Positions 14,983-24,791 are shown, counted from the first letter of the stretch. The stretch: 45,905 bases of DNA from Bacteroidales bacterium (GCA_019429325.1 JAHYJA010000005.1:1-45905), one strand, 5' to 3'. The notes: generated from the letters alone by a model not told the origin. Program-made: numbers and translations.

Positions 14983-17194
14983 TCAGAATCCCACGTTAAT
15001 ACCGAATACATAGCCGCGGTTATAATAGAGAGTGCCATATTCAGCATCTCTGAATTTGATCTGAGACCAAAGCATCCCGGCATTCTGTACCTGGGCATAT
15101 ACCTTAAGGCTGTTGATCTTTATCCGGTCGAGCAATTTTGCGGGCACCTGGTAACCCAATGAAATATTCCTGATCTTTATTTTTCCTGGCGCAAACTGGG
15201 ATCCGTTAGCATTGAAGAGCGCCATCTGTTCCTGGTCCTGAGGTGTATCCTGCCAGATGCCGATTTTTTCGTAATTATATATTATGCCTATCGATTCTCC
15301 AATGAACCAGTTATTTGCAACCATATCCTCTTTGCCGTTCATCAGCGATTCAATCTGGTCCCTCTGCCATGCAGCGGTTGCATTTATATTCCATGAGAAA
15401 TCGCTCATAGCTAAAAGTGTGGCATTGATTGTGAGGTCGATACCCCTGTTGCTTGTTTCACCGATATTTGCAATTGTCGAGGTAAAGCCCGAAACGCTTG
15501 GAAGGGCTACAGTTAAAAGAAGATCGGTAGTAGATGACCTGTAAGCTTCGATGGTCCCGTTAACCCTTCCTCTGAGGAAAGCGAAATCGACAGCAAGGTT
15601 GAACTGGGTTGTCTTCTCCCATCCAAGCTCCTGGTTTGCAACAGCATTTGTAAGAGTATAACCGGTCACGGTTGAGGTGCCAAAAGGCAGGGTAACCATG
15701 TTGATAGCGCCCTTTGTTGAGTAAAGCCCTACCGCAGCGTTACCTACTGTACCAAAGCCTAAACGGAGTTTTAACTGGTCGAGCCATGTAACATTAGTTA
15801 AGAAGCTCTCCTGGTCTAAACGCCATGCTATGGCAGCGCTCGGGAAGAATGCCCATTTATTTCCTGCTGCAAGCTGTGAGGCGCCGTCCCAGCGGCCTGA
15901 TAATGTTAGCAGGTATTTGCTGTTGTAGTTGTAATTAACGCGGGCCATATACGATTCAAGCTGCCGTTCGGTAAGACCGGAGCTCCAGGATGTAAGCTGG
16001 GCGCTGGTAAGGGTCCCGAAGGCGTACCACATCTGGCTTGGCATCTCGATACCCTGGCCTGAAATGCTCGACGACTCGCTGGTCCATTTTGATGCTGTCT
16101 GGAGCAGGGTGACACCTACTGTATGGGCACCGAATTTATTGTCGTAATAAAGAAGGTTATCGATCGTATAGGAGAAGTCTTTCGTATTGGAGATACTTGC
16201 ATTGGAAGCGCTGAGTTCCCTTACAATTGACTTAGCGTCGTTATAATAGCCGTTCCTGTAGTAGCGGAAGTCGGGGCCGAAGTTCATCCTGTACCTGAGT
16301 CCTTTAAAGAGTTTTACTTCTGTGAAGAGGCTGGCAAGAAGACGGAGTGTCTCGCGCTGATTGGTGGAGTATTTCCATTCGTCTATAACATTCCACACAC
16401 GTGCCTTTCCACCGGGATGCACAATAAGGTTTCCTTCTGCATCATAAGGAAGGGAATAGGGCTCAATCCTTGCGGCTGCCGCTATCAGGTCGGCAGTCAC
16501 ATTTGTGCTTCCTCCCGCCTGGCTTTGCCCGTAATCCTGGTACTGCCACGATCCGTTGACGCCTGCACCGAATGTGATCCAGTTCTTAGGGTTCAGCTCA
16601 ACGTTTGTCCTTAATGTGTAACGCTGGTACTCCTGTCCCTTTGTAGTACCCTGGTTGTCGAGGTAACCTATCGAACCGTAAGCCTTCATCGTTCTTGTAC
16701 CGCCGCTCGCGCTGATGGAATGGTCCTGGGTATAGGCAGGCTGCGTTACCACTCCCAGCCAGTCGAAAGTTTCGACTTTCGAGGGGTCCCATGTGTTGCC
16801 TGCCCAGCCTCTCTGGATGTTCTGCCATGCTGGTCAGGATTATCTGCCTGTCGAAGACGGCGTATCTGACATCAGTCCCGTCAAAAATATTATTAAGAAT
16901 ATCTCTGATGGGTTTATTCTCGGCTACGACGTCTACTATTCGTTCGACATCAACAAGCTTCTGGTTAAAGAGAAAGTAAAACTCACTTTCCTGTTCAATC
17001 TTGTTGAGGACACTCTCGATGGGAGAATTCCTCAGGTCAAGTGAGATTTTTGTGGTCTGTGAATATGCCGGACCTGCCATTATATTCATCATACCAAGAA
17101 ACAGAAGGAGAATAGTGATTTTCATCTTTAGAAGTAATTTCCGGCTTCGGGAATTTGAGCCGATCAAACTACAATAATTCAGAATTTTTTTCAT
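14983..17194 (-). pseudogene. susC: SusC/RagA TonB-dependent transporter with internal deletion
   Basis: Two ORFs (16598-17194 and 14983-16752) are the ends of one SusC. The first has a signal peptide and a complete STN domain (ISLDLRNSPIESVLNKIEQE through FDRQIILTS). The second carries the large beta-barrel and ends in YVFGINVGF. They meet near 16828-16840 in different frames: upstream of its first Met the barrel frame reads AWQNIQRGWAGNTWDPSKVE, a post-plug segment. The carboxypeptidase-like domain, TonB box and plug are missing, roughly 300 aa compared with the usual 1000-1100. As read, no functional transporter can be made. A misassembly between SusC paralogues is the main alternative. 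Confidence 0.88.
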
Positions 17195-17384
17195 ACTTTT
17201 GTAAAGTTAGAAGGTTAATACTCAGAGATGTTTTGCAAGAAATGTTGGTTAACCGCTAATAGGAGAGGGATTGTGTTACAGCACATTTCCTCTTTTTTTT
17301 TAAAAGCTTAAGGGTAGGTGTTTTTCATGGTCAGCAGGATTTAGGTTAATACTTGGTGTTATCTGTCAGGTTGAAATTTTCAGT

Positions 17385-18452
17385 TTAGTCGGGATCAGGA
17401 GATCTTAGCGGGAATATTATTACTTTTTTTCTGGGGAAAGTGCCATCTTCCAACGGTGCACGTTTTAGTTCCTTATAGCCAATGGGTGCCGAAATCTCAA
17501 GTAATTTCAGGATATCGGAAAGCGTCTCGTCCTGAAAAGTTGCCCTGTATCTGTAGTCATGGAGAACGTCTCCCTGTATTTCGATATCGACATTAAATAC
17601 CTGGCTTAATTTTTTTGCCACTTCACTTAATGGCTCATTGCGGAAAATGAGCTTACCGTCTTTCCATGAAATGAATTTATAGGTATCCTCATCCCTGACG
17701 GACACAACTCCTGTACTTTTATTATAGACCATGTGCTGGTCAGGGATCAGGTGGGTTATTAAAGTGTCGATGCCTTTGTTATTAATCTCACTCACAGATA
17801 CTTTCCCGGCTACAAGAGTAACCTCTGATACCTGGCCGGAATTAAAACCGAGGATATTGAATTTTGTGCCCGTCGCTCTTACAGCAATATCTGCAGTCCT
17901 GACAATAAATGGCATTTGCTCTTCGGATTTTACTTCAAAATAGGCTTCACCATTCAGGTAGACTTCCCTGTGCGATCCGGTGAATTTATCGGGATATCTT
18001 AAACTGCTTCCTGAGTTAAGCCATACCAGCGAGCTGTCCGCGAGCCTCAATGCCGTGCGGGTTCCAAACGTTGCATAGACTTCACTGTAAACAGGTTGCT
18101 GGAATGATATATCTTCAGCAGGCTTTTGAAATAGTTTCATTATATTCCATATTACCAGAGGGATAATAAGTACAGCTGCAATTTTTCCCCAGGCAAACCA
18201 TAACCTGCGCATGGCTGAATCTCCTGAGATACGTTTCCTGATCTTTGTTAACGCCCTGCTGGTATCAATTTCGTCAGATACGCAATCAGCATCGGCAGTT
18301 GCCCAGATATTTCCAAGCTGTCTGAAATATGTTGCATTCTCTTCGGAGTCATTTATCCATTTTTCCAGGTACTCTTTTTCCTCCGGACTCCCATTTCCTG
18401 AAAAGTACTTTGCAGCAACCTCTGTAATATCTGTTTTTTTTCTTTTTTCCAT
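17385..18452 (-). CDS. fecR: FecR family anti-sigma factor
   Basis: 355 aa. The N-terminal cytoplasmic domain has the short helical motif KYFSGNGSPEEKEYLEKWI that binds sigma, and a single transmembrane helix follows (about 88-106, KIAAVLIIPLVIWNIMKLF). The periplasmic FecR domain includes TRTALRLADSSLVWLNSGSS, YLNGEAYFEVK and FIVRTADIAVRATGTKFNI. The C-terminal DUF4974 domain has LIFRNEPLSEVAKKLSQVFN. In Bacteroidota this protein transduces occupancy of an STN-bearing SusC to the partner ECF sigma factor. The SusC N-terminal STN domain it would contact is still present. It lies downstream of the sigma gene (about 115 bp) and upstream of susC, the standard order. Confidence 0.93.
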   Translation of the reverse strand: MEKRKKTDITEVAAKYFSGNGSPEEKEYLEKWINDSEENATYFRQLGNIWATADADCVSDEIDTSRALTKIRKRISGDSAMRRLWFAWGKIAAVLIIPLVIWNIMKLFQKPAEDISFQQPVYSEVYATFGTRTALRLADSSLVWLNSGSSLRYPDKFTGSHREVYLNGEAYFEVKSEEQMPFIVRTADIAVRATGTKFNILGFNSGQVSEVTLVAGKVSVSEINNKGIDTLITHLIPDQHMVYNKSTGVVSVRDEDTYKFISWKDGKLIFRNEPLSEVAKKLSQVFNVDIEIQGDVLHDYRYRATFQDETLSDILKLLEISAPIGYKELKRAPLEDGTFPRKKVIIFPLRSPDPD

Positions 18453-18567
18453 ACAGCAAAGACGTTTGGCGAAGTGATTACCACACTGTAATTGTCAATT
18501 ATTTTCAGGATATTTTTCAGGAAGCCTTAAAAACAGACCGGAGATAAAAACTTCCCGGCACAATTTT

Positions 18568-19128
18568 CTAAATCAGATAGTCTTTCAATTCTTCCCTCAG
18601 AGAGATGAGAGCTTTACCTATTCTGACTTCCACCGTTCGGACAGAGACTTTTAGTTTCGTTGCGATCTCCTTGTATTTCAGGCCTTTGTACCGACTAAGG
18701 CAGTATGCTTCGTATATCTCGGGAGAAAGCTTGCTGAGGGCAACCTTCAGAAGATCCTTGAGTTCGGAGTTAATCACATAATTATCTGTATTGTATTCGA
18801 AGGTTTCAAGAGTTGAAGAAACTTCATCACGATATTTCTGCCTGATCTTTTTATGACGGATCCAGTCAATGCACCTGTTCTGTATACAACGGAGAAGATA
18901 GGATTTCAGGGAAATGCCGATAGTGATGGTCTTGCGTTCATCCCACAACCTGACGAAGGTTTCCTGGACGATCTCTTCGGCAATCTCTTTTTCCCTGGTA
19001 AAATTCATGGCAAAGAGGACCATGTCTTTATAATAGGTCGTGAACATGACAGTAAAAGCATCCTGGTCTCCTCCTCTTAATCTTGTCAATAAAGATTTTT
19101 CCAGCAGATCGTATTGCCTCGAAAGCAT
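18568..19128 (-). CDS. ECF RNA polymerase sigma factor (FecI-like)
   Basis: About 186 aa from the ATG at 19128 (MLSRQYDLLEKS). The track start at 19149 is a TTG overlapping a probable -7 promoter box, so the ATG is preferred. Sigma region 2 is visible (AFTVMFTTYYKDMVLFAMNF then EIAEEIVQETFVRLWDER), as is region 4 (YEAYCLSRYKGLKYKEIATKLKVSVRTVEVRIGKALISLREEL). This is the Bacteroidota ECF family that pairs with FecR and SusC (ECF10/FecI-like). It should drive the downstream susCD operon and possibly the divergent GH78 gene. Confidence 0.93.
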   Translation of the reverse strand: MLSRQYDLLEKSLLTRLRGGDQDAFTVMFTTYYKDMVLFAMNFTREKEIAEEIVQETFVRLWDERKTITIGISLKSYLLRCIQNRCIDWIRHKKIRQKYRDEVSSTLETFEYNTDNYVINSELKDLLKVALSKLSPEIYEAYCLSRYKGLKYKEIATKLKVSVRTVEVRIGKALISLREELKDYLI

Positions 19129-19146
19129 CGAGATGGTTATTTCTAT

Positions 19147-19177
19147 CAAAAATAAATTAAAAGGATATCAAAACAAA
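19147..19177 (-). promoter_or_regulatory. Candidate Bacteroidota vegetative promoter for the sigma gene
   Basis: On the minus strand, TTTG (19174-19177), then a 19-nt spacer, then TATTTTTG (19147-19154) matches the Bacteroidota consensus TTTG-N19-TAnnTTTG. It would start transcription a few bases before the ATG at 19128. The spacing match is seen; activity is inferred. Confidence 0.45.
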
Positions 19178-19321
19178 ATTAAATGCAGCCGGAGGAGGCG
19201 GGATTATATGGACCGGTTTTTAAGAAAACATATGCTGTTATTATTCCCGGCATATTGTCCGATTGCACGATTCAATCGAAGATTGTTTATCTTTAAAGGT
19301 TACTAACCAAACTCCACTGCC

Positions 19322-21736
19322 TTGACACAGAAAAGCCTGATAATCCTCCTTATCTTCCTGGCAGCCTGTAAAGGGTTTGAGCGAGAAACGGGAAGCACTG
19401 TTTTTACCGAAAAAAAGGAAGCAGAATGGATAACCGATGCCCGTCCGCTTCCGGAGAGCGATTCACTGTTTTACCTCGATCATCCTGCACCCCTGTTCCG
19501 CAAGGAATTTGAACCGGGCAAAAACATCAGGAGTGCACGATTGTATATCACTGCTGCAGGTTATTACAAGGTTTCTGTAAATGGGGAGGCCATTGAAGAC
19601 AATATCCTTGATCCTGCATGGACCGATTTCAGCAAAACGATCTGGTATTCTGAATATGACGTTACGTCGCTTCTGGCCGATGGACCCAACTGCCTGGGTG
19701 TTACAACCGGGAACGGCTTCTATAACCCTCTTCCGCTCCTTAAATGGGGACGGCGTAACCTGAGGGACGATCTGACGGTGGGTAAACCTGCCTTTATAGC
19801 AAAGCTCATTATCAGTTACAATAATGGGAAAACAGAAGAAATAGTAAGCGACCGGAGCTGGAAATATGCTTATGGTCCTGTCATGAAAAACTGCGTTTAC
19901 CTCGGGGTTCTCTTCGATGCCCGAAAAATAATACCCGGATGGGACAGAGCCGGATTTGATGACACTTCCTGGCAGACGGCCGTGCCGGGAGTACCACCCG
20001 GAGGTGAACTGAAAAGATCCTTTTTCCCGCCTGTACGGGTAACGGAAGAGATCAACCCGGTGAAGATCTACAATCCCGAAAGCGGGAAATATATTGCCGA
20101 CATGGGAGTAAACTTTACCGGTACCTTCAGGATCAGGTTAACAGGGAACAAAGGCGATACTATTGTTTTCAGGTTTGGTGAGAGGGTATATGATGATGGC
20201 ACTCTTAACCCGATGACCGCGGTTGCGGGCCAGATAAAGAGGAAAGGCATGGGAGGACCCGGCGCACCTGATATTGCCTGGCAAACCGATAGTTATATTC
20301 TCGCCGGGGAAGAAGAAGAGTGGTTCACTCCTGATTTCACCTATCACACATACAGGTATATGGAAATCTCAGGTCTGGGATATCAGCCGGGGATATCAGA
20401 TATTACGGGCTTGTTCATTCATTCTGATATTCCGGTGCCAAATCACTTTTCGTGTTCATCCGGATTGTTGAATTCAATACAGGAAATAACGGTAAGAACA
20501 TTCAGGGCGAACCTGGTTAGTGTGCAGTCGGACTGCCCGGCAAGGGAGAAATTTGGCTACGGAGGCGACCTGAATGCAACAGCCGAATCGTTCATTTACA
20601 ACCTGGATATGCAGTCGTTCTACCGCAAAACGATATATGACTGGGTGGATGCCATGAATGATTCATCTTTTGTCGACACAGCCCCGTACGTCGGGATAAG
20701 TTATTGCGGTATCAGCTGGGAATCAGCTTTTATAATCACCCAGTATTACCTTTACATGTATTATAACGATACCGCGACTATCCGGAAGCTGTACGAACAG
20801 GACCTGCAATGGATGGATAAGGCTGCGAAGATTCATCCTGAGGGCATGGTTCATGAAGGGTTAAGCGACCATGAGTCACTGGAACCTGTTCCGGTGGAGC
20901 TGACAGGTACATGCCATTACCTGCAGGTTGCCAGGATAATGCAGACTTTTGCATCTTTTATGCGTGATAAGGAAAATGAAAGGAAATTTGAACAGCTGAC
21001 ACAAAAACTGAAGTCGCTTGTAAAAACTGAGTTCTGGGATAAACCGGTAGCGGGAAAAATAAACCGGCAGACACTCTTTTCAACCCTGCTTTACCACGAC
21101 ATTATTCCAGAAGATGAGATTGAAGCTGCAACAGATTCATTAAGAGCTGCAATAGGTAAAGGACCTTCGGGGCATCTTGCAACAGGGATCTTCGGGACAA
21201 AATATTCACTGGAAACACTCTCCGAACATGGATCACCCCAGGAAGTTTTTGACATTGTTAACAGTACGGCTTACCCGGGATGGGGGCATATGATCGACCG
21301 AGGTGCAACAACGGTCTGGGAAACCTGGAAAGAGAGCGACAATACCTATTCGAACTGTCATCCCATGTTTGGTTCGGTAACCGAATGGTTTTACCGGTGG
21401 TTGGGAGGGATCCGCCCGGTGGCCGATGCCCCGGGGTTTAAGAAATTTATCCTTGCCCCGTTGGTCCCTGCCGGACTTGATTATGTTGATTGTTCCTATT
21501 ATTCACCTTACGGAGAGATTGTTTCAAACTGGAAAAAAGAAGGACCAGATGGTATTCGGTTCGAAATAAAAATACCGGAAGGAAGTACAGCACTGGTTGA
21601 TATGCAGACCAGCCCGGCTCAGAAAACAGAGATACTGAAAGACAACAAGCCATTAACAACCGGCATCCCGGAAGGTCTAGGAACCGGCAAATTTAAACTT
21701 ACAGGTGGAGAATATTTGATAACTGTAAGGTACTAG
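19322..21736 (+). CDS. GH78 alpha-L-rhamnosidase, lipoprotein
   Basis: 804 aa. The start is TTG; an in-frame stop 15 bp upstream excludes an earlier start, and the TTG opens a good lipoprotein signal (SLIILLIFLAAC). Domains in order: N-terminal beta-sandwich carbohydrate-binding region (SARLYITAAGYYKVSVNGEAI), second beta domain (RYMEISGLG), the (alpha/alpha)6 catalytic barrel with SVQSDCPAREKFGYGGD near 399-416 holding family-conserved acidic residues, then GATTVWETW, and the C-terminal beta-sandwich (GGIRPVADAPGFKKFILAP). It removes terminal alpha-L-rhamnose from glycans or glycosides at the cell surface. It is divergent from the FecI/FecR/SusCD operon and very probably part of the same locus. 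Confidence 0.93.
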   Translation: MTQKSLIILLIFLAACKGFERETGSTVFTEKKEAEWITDARPLPESDSLFYLDHPAPLFRKEFEPGKNIRSARLYITAAGYYKVSVNGEAIEDNILDPAWTDFSKTIWYSEYDVTSLLADGPNCLGVTTGNGFYNPLPLLKWGRRNLRDDLTVGKPAFIAKLIISYNNGKTEEIVSDRSWKYAYGPVMKNCVYLGVLFDARKIIPGWDRAGFDDTSWQTAVPGVPPGGELKRSFFPPVRVTEEINPVKIYNPESGKYIADMGVNFTGTFRIRLTGNKGDTIVFRFGERVYDDGTLNPMTAVAGQIKRKGMGGPGAPDIAWQTDSYILAGEEEEWFTPDFTYHTYRYMEISGLGYQPGISDITGLFIHSDIPVPNHFSCSSGLLNSIQEITVRTFRANLVSVQSDCPAREKFGYGGDLNATAESFIYNLDMQSFYRKTIYDWVDAMNDSSFVDTAPYVGISYCGISWESAFIITQYYLYMYYNDTATIRKLYEQDLQWMDKAAKIHPEGMVHEGLSDHESLEPVPVELTGTCHYLQVARIMQTFASFMRDKENERKFEQLTQKLKSLVKTEFWDKPVAGKINRQTLFSTLLYHDIIPEDEIEAATDSLRAAIGKGPSGHLATGIFGTKYSLETLSEHGSPQEVFDIVNSTAYPGWGHMIDRGATTVWETWKESDNTYSNCHPMFGSVTEWFYRWLGGIRPVADAPGFKKFILAPLVPAGLDYVDCSYYSPYGEIVSNWKKEGPDGIRFEIKIPEGSTALVDMQTSPAQKTEILKDNKPLTTGIPEGLGTGKFKLTGGEYLITVRY

Positions 21737-21751
21737 CCCCGAGTGTCAGTA

Positions 21752-21817
21752 GTCATTCAGTGGTCATTCGGTGGTCATTCGGTGGTCATTCGATGGTCAT
21801 TCGATGGTCATTCGATC
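21752..21817 (+). repeat. 11-bp tandem repeat, six units
   Basis: Six consecutive units of GTCATTCNNTG-type sequence (GTCATTCAGTG, then GTCATTCGGTG twice, GTCATTCGATG twice, and GTCATTCGATC). It starts just after the GH78 stop and reaches into the 3' end of the miniature dehydrogenase gene, where on the minus strand it encodes the last residues (NDHRMTIE). An 11-bp unit shifts frame with each copy, so unit-number changes would alter that C-terminus. Confidence 0.85.
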
Positions 21818-22136
21818 TTGGTTCCACCAGGATTACCACTTTCCCTGCTGCGTGCCCGTTGATCAGATAGTTCATAGCTTCTGCAGTTTTATCAAGGGTA
21901 TATCGCCGGTCAATTACAGGCCGGATAGTGCCATTTTCAAGAAGATTGGTCAGAAATTCCAGATCCTGCCGGTTCGGTTTTGCTGATAACGACTTCATCG
22001 ACCGGTAATCGGCGGCGTTTAAAGAGACTGCATGCACCCGGATCAGGACCTCATTATCTCCAGGCAGCGGCTTGCCAATTTCACGCAACGACAGTTTCTC
22101 CGGTACTCCCTTTTTGTTATAGATCACGGCTTTCAT
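21786..22136 (-). pseudogene. Miniature MDR dehydrogenase (both ends only)
   Basis: 116 aa that read as the first about 48 residues of a quinone-oxidoreductase-like MDR protein ([10 protein letters not shown], then EVLIRVHAVSLNAADYRSM) fused in frame to its last about 60 residues (DLEFLTNLLENGTIRPVIDR and AGKVVILVE). The whole Rossmann domain and half of the GroES-like domain, about 200 residues, are absent; the junction is near 21990. The full-length relative in this window (10588-11595, 335 aa) shows the same start and end motifs. Its ATG overlaps the XRE gene stop by 4 bp (ATGA), so it is still translationally coupled. It cannot be an active dehydrogenase. Confidence 0.8.
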
Positions 22137-22402
22137 TTCTCAGTGGTTTTTAGATTTTTAATTTTTTTGAATATGGGATCATTCTCCGCATTGTAGCTGA
22201 ACACTTCATTTAGTGATACCTTAAAGACATATGCCATCCGAAAAGCCAGCTCCAGCGACGGGAAGTACTTTCCATTTTCGATGGCTACAATGGTCTGGCG
22301 GGTGACTCCTGTTCTGTCGGCCAGCTCCTGCTGTGTCATCTCATCGGCAAAGAAGCGGAGCTTGCGGATATTATTGGTTATTAACATCTTGTCTTTCGCC
22401 AT
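22133..22402 (-). CDS. XRE family HTH transcriptional regulator
   Basis: 89 aa, a compact Cro/CI-type [50 protein letters not shown] fills most of the protein (about 22-69). It is close to the small YozG-like regulators that accompany integral membrane proteins. The gene begins 1 nt after the stop of the membrane-protein gene and overlaps the miniature dehydrogenase by 4 bp, so the three are one operon. Autoregulation is likely, given half-site repeats upstream of the operon. Confidence 0.92.
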   Translation of the reverse strand: MAKDKMLITNNIRKLRFFADEMTQQELADRTGVTRQTIVAIENGKYFPSLELAFRMAYVFKVSLNEVFSYNAENDPIFKKIKNLKTTEK

Positions 22403-22403
22403 T

Positions 22404-22850
22404 TTAAACCCCCTTCCTGTAGTAGACTATTTTGGCAACCTCCGATGCCAGGCTGGCCAGGAACCCTGATGACAGAAGCGTAAGAAACATTACGTATGGC
22501 TTCATACCCAGGGCTAAGGAACCCATTGAGAGCATAAAGCCGAATACGAAAATCCAGTGTGATATGCGAATGGATTTCAGTTCAATGAGCTTGTCGCGCT
22601 CATCGGTCAGGTCGGGCATATCCTCCTGTGTTACAATCCTGTTTCCAATGGCAAACAGGATGTGTATTACAATCTGCACGACAATAGCAATAGGTATCAG
22701 ATACAAGAAAGATTTACCCCAGAACTGGAAATCATTAAGGATTTCCGGATCCCCGGCAACGTAGTTTTTGTAAACGTAAAGTGTGTAGAATCCAATGATC
22801 AGCACAGAGCCGATCATTGAAACGATTGATTGTTTTTCCTGATGTCCCAT
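22404..22850 (-). CDS. Integral membrane protein, DUF2178-like
   Basis: About 148 aa from the ATG at 22850; the track start at 22868 is TTG. It has four predicted membrane helices: [58 protein letters not shown] and [20 protein letters not shown]. Between helices 2 and 3 is [17 protein letters not shown], the DERD.LI..K loop typical of DUF2178-type proteins, which are often coupled with an XRE regulator as here. The function of the family is unknown; roles in stress or competence-like signalling have been suggested for relatives, but nothing in this sequence tests that. Confidence 0.8.
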   Translation of the reverse strand: MGHQEKQSIVSMIGSVLIIGFYTLYVYKNYVAGDPEILNDFQFWGKSFLYLIPIAIVVQIVIHILFAIGNRIVTQEDMPDLTDERDKLIELKSIRISHWIFVFGFMLSMGSLALGMKPYVMFLTLLSSGFLASLASEVAKIVYYRKGV

Positions 22851-22876
22851 AATAACCTCTTTTGTCAATTAGATTA

Positions 22877-22930
22877 TACAATATGTAAATTAGTATTGAC
22901 ACAAAGATAATAATAATATACATGATGTAC
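22877..22930. promoter_or_regulatory. Candidate operator/promoter region of the XRE operon
   Basis: Upstream of the membrane-protein/XRE operon lie TACA-ATA-TGTA (22877-22887, perfect inverted repeat) and ATACAT-G-ATGTAC (22918-22930, one mismatch), with further ATACAT/ATGTA half-sites nearby in very AT-rich DNA. The arrangement is what an autoregulating Cro/CI-type dimer would bind. This is pattern evidence only, since AT-rich DNA gives such palindromes by chance. Confidence 0.3.
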
Positions 22931-23093
22931 AATAAAATATACATATATTTAAATAAAAAATACTTAAAAATGTATAATTACCTTATTATGTGATATTTAC
23001 AATTGAATTGAGTCAGGATATTTTTTCTGGCAGGAATTGGGGAGTCGAAAGTCATTCGAAAGCTTAGCCCTCTGTAGCTTTGGCGAAAGAGAG

Positions 23094-24188
23094 TCATTCT
23101 TTAATCGATAAGAACTTCCGTTTTTCCTTTTTACAGATCAGTTGAACAACCCATTTCCCTGTTTGAGCAGAAGGTGGAAGGCCACCTCCCGGAAACAGCC
23201 ATTGCCCTGCCATATAGAAGTGTTTGAGCTTCGGCAGCTGCAAATCCAGGGATTTCATCATATTTTCTTTTGACGGCATAAATCCTTCGTAGGCACCATC
23301 CTTTACACCCGTATAGCGTACATCGGTCAGGGGAGTTGCAACATCAACCACCCCGATATGCTCCGTAATGCCGGGGTAGATAGTTTCTAAACAATCAACA
23401 GCATCCTTTTCTATCTGCTTCTTTTCGTTCTTATAATCCTCGCCTTCAAGATTCTCCCATAGCCTCCAGGGGCTTTCAAAACGTAGAACAATGGTAGTTT
23501 TGCCATCGGGTGCCATTGTGGGATCGTAGGAGTAGTTCATTACAGAAAAACCATGTTCAAGACTGGTCCGCCCGATTTTCGAATCTTTTGTAATATTTAC
23601 AATTATGGGGGCTTCCGATGGAACTGATTTTAGCCTTTCATTTTTGAAATTGAGCTTATCGAAATATTCCTTGCAGGTTAACCGGCCAAATTTTCTGACA
23701 ATCCTGAATATTGGCAGCATCACGGGTATAACTTTTAAAGAATCGAGAGGGCTTCGTAATTCAGGTGGAAGTGCAAATGGTTCAATCAAAGCGCTCTTGC
23801 GCATATCGCTGCACATCTTTTGTATGGTCTTGCTGTCTTCGGGGGCAATTTCAATAAGGTATTTTTCCCACCGGTCGATGTTTGAATAGATAAAGAACTC
23901 GTTTCCGTTTTTGTCGATTATTTTGGAATGGATGTCGTGGTCAATAATTTCAGTTTGTTCGTTAATCACGTTGGTTTCCCTCCAGATATCGTAAAACGGC
24001 CCTTTTGAGGTTCCTACGAGCCAGTGCAGGCAATAATCGAACCTGAAGCCTTTACGTTCCCATGCTGTGCACTGACCGCCTGCAACCGAGTGCATCTCAA
24101 GAATCTCGGTATCAAAACCATTCAATGCAGCGTATATTCCGGCAGATAATCCGGCAACCCCGCCGCCAATTATTACTACTTTTTTCAC
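23094..24188 (-). pseudogene. NAD(P)/FAD oxidoreductase (phytoene desaturase-like), internally deleted
   Basis: 364 aa. The N-terminal FAD-binding motif is intact (VVIIGGGVAGLSAGIYAALNG, about 4-24, then GGQCTAWERKGFRFDYCLHW), and so is the C-terminal CrtI-type end (FYMAGQWLFPGGGLPPSAQTGK). Full-length relatives of this prokaryotic CrtI-like family are about 490-500 aa. Here CKEYFDKLNFKNERLK is followed directly by SVPSEAPIIV, so about 130 residues are missing, including the second FAD/substrate segment with its GG....AI......GG motif. The junction is near 23610-23640 and is in frame. A stable but inactive protein is possible. It stands alone on the minus strand. Confidence 0.75.
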
Positions 24189-24283
24189 AGGACTTTTACT
24201 TATAAAATTTTATCCCGAAAAGTATGGATTTTCTTTTAAACTCAGTGCACAAAATATTTTAGTAACAGCAACTTAACAAAAAA

Positions 24284-24450
24284 TTAATCCGGTTCATCTG
24301 ATCTGCCGGGATTCACATGCCCGCCAACTCCCAGGAGGAGCTTGTTATGCAGCCTTTTCTCTGTCTGTCCGGATCTCCTCTGAAATAAGAAAAATGATTC
24401 TTTATTTGAGATGTTAAACACACATATTCATACTGTTCGGAGGATGGGAT
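24284..24450 (-). pseudogene. Nudix hydrolase fragment
   Basis: On the minus strand, NISNKESFFLFQRRSGQTEK, continuing RLHNKLLLGVGGHVNP, matches the start of a Nudix domain (QRR...EKRLH.KYS.GVGGH.N). It stops before the Nudix box GX5EX7REUXEEXGU, and a frameshift lies a few codons upstream (EQYEYVC then VFNISNK). Only about 45 codons of a roughly 170-210-aa protein remain, so it is certainly non-functional. It overlaps the next fragment, another sign of deletions stitching pieces together. Confidence 0.5.
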
Positions 24451-24618
24451 CATAATCAACCACAACAAAATCACCGAACGTCAACTGGTCAAAAGGTTTT
24501 TCTGCAATTCCCTGAAATTATCCCCATGCCAGGGAGTTCTCTTGCCGATGCCGGAGCAGAAATGTGAATCTCCGAAAGTCAGGATTGCTTTTAATCGATC
24601 CAGGTATTGCTGCGCCAT
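24428..24618 (-). pseudogene. Unrecognised degenerate ORF fragment
   Basis: From ATG at 24618 the frame reads MAQQYLDRLKAILTFGDSHF and stops after 45 codons at 24481. A +1 shift then gives EKPFDQLTFGDFVVVDYDPI up to 24428. The two pieces look like parts of one protein broken by a frameshift, but I do not recognise it. The remaining stretch to the Fic gene (24619-24791) is AT-rich with no visible gene. Confidence 0.35.
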
Positions 24619-24791
24619 TCTATACTGCTTTTTTTGATTATCAAATTGAATTATTTTTTATCTTTGATGCACAATAAACTAAATATGGCACAACGCGATA
24701 TACTAAAGATATAACAACATAATAAACCAGACATGACACATCATTAAAAACTAAAGCCAGAACCTCATTAAATTATTAGTCTAATTAAGAA

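Noticed and set aside
16700-16900. Invertible DNA switch in susC
   Set aside because: No inverted repeat pair or recombinase gene was found near the junction; a deletion or misassembly explains the data more simply.
21752-21817. CRISPR-like array
   Set aside because: The 11-bp units are contiguous with no spacers, and no cas genes are present; it is a simple tandem repeat.
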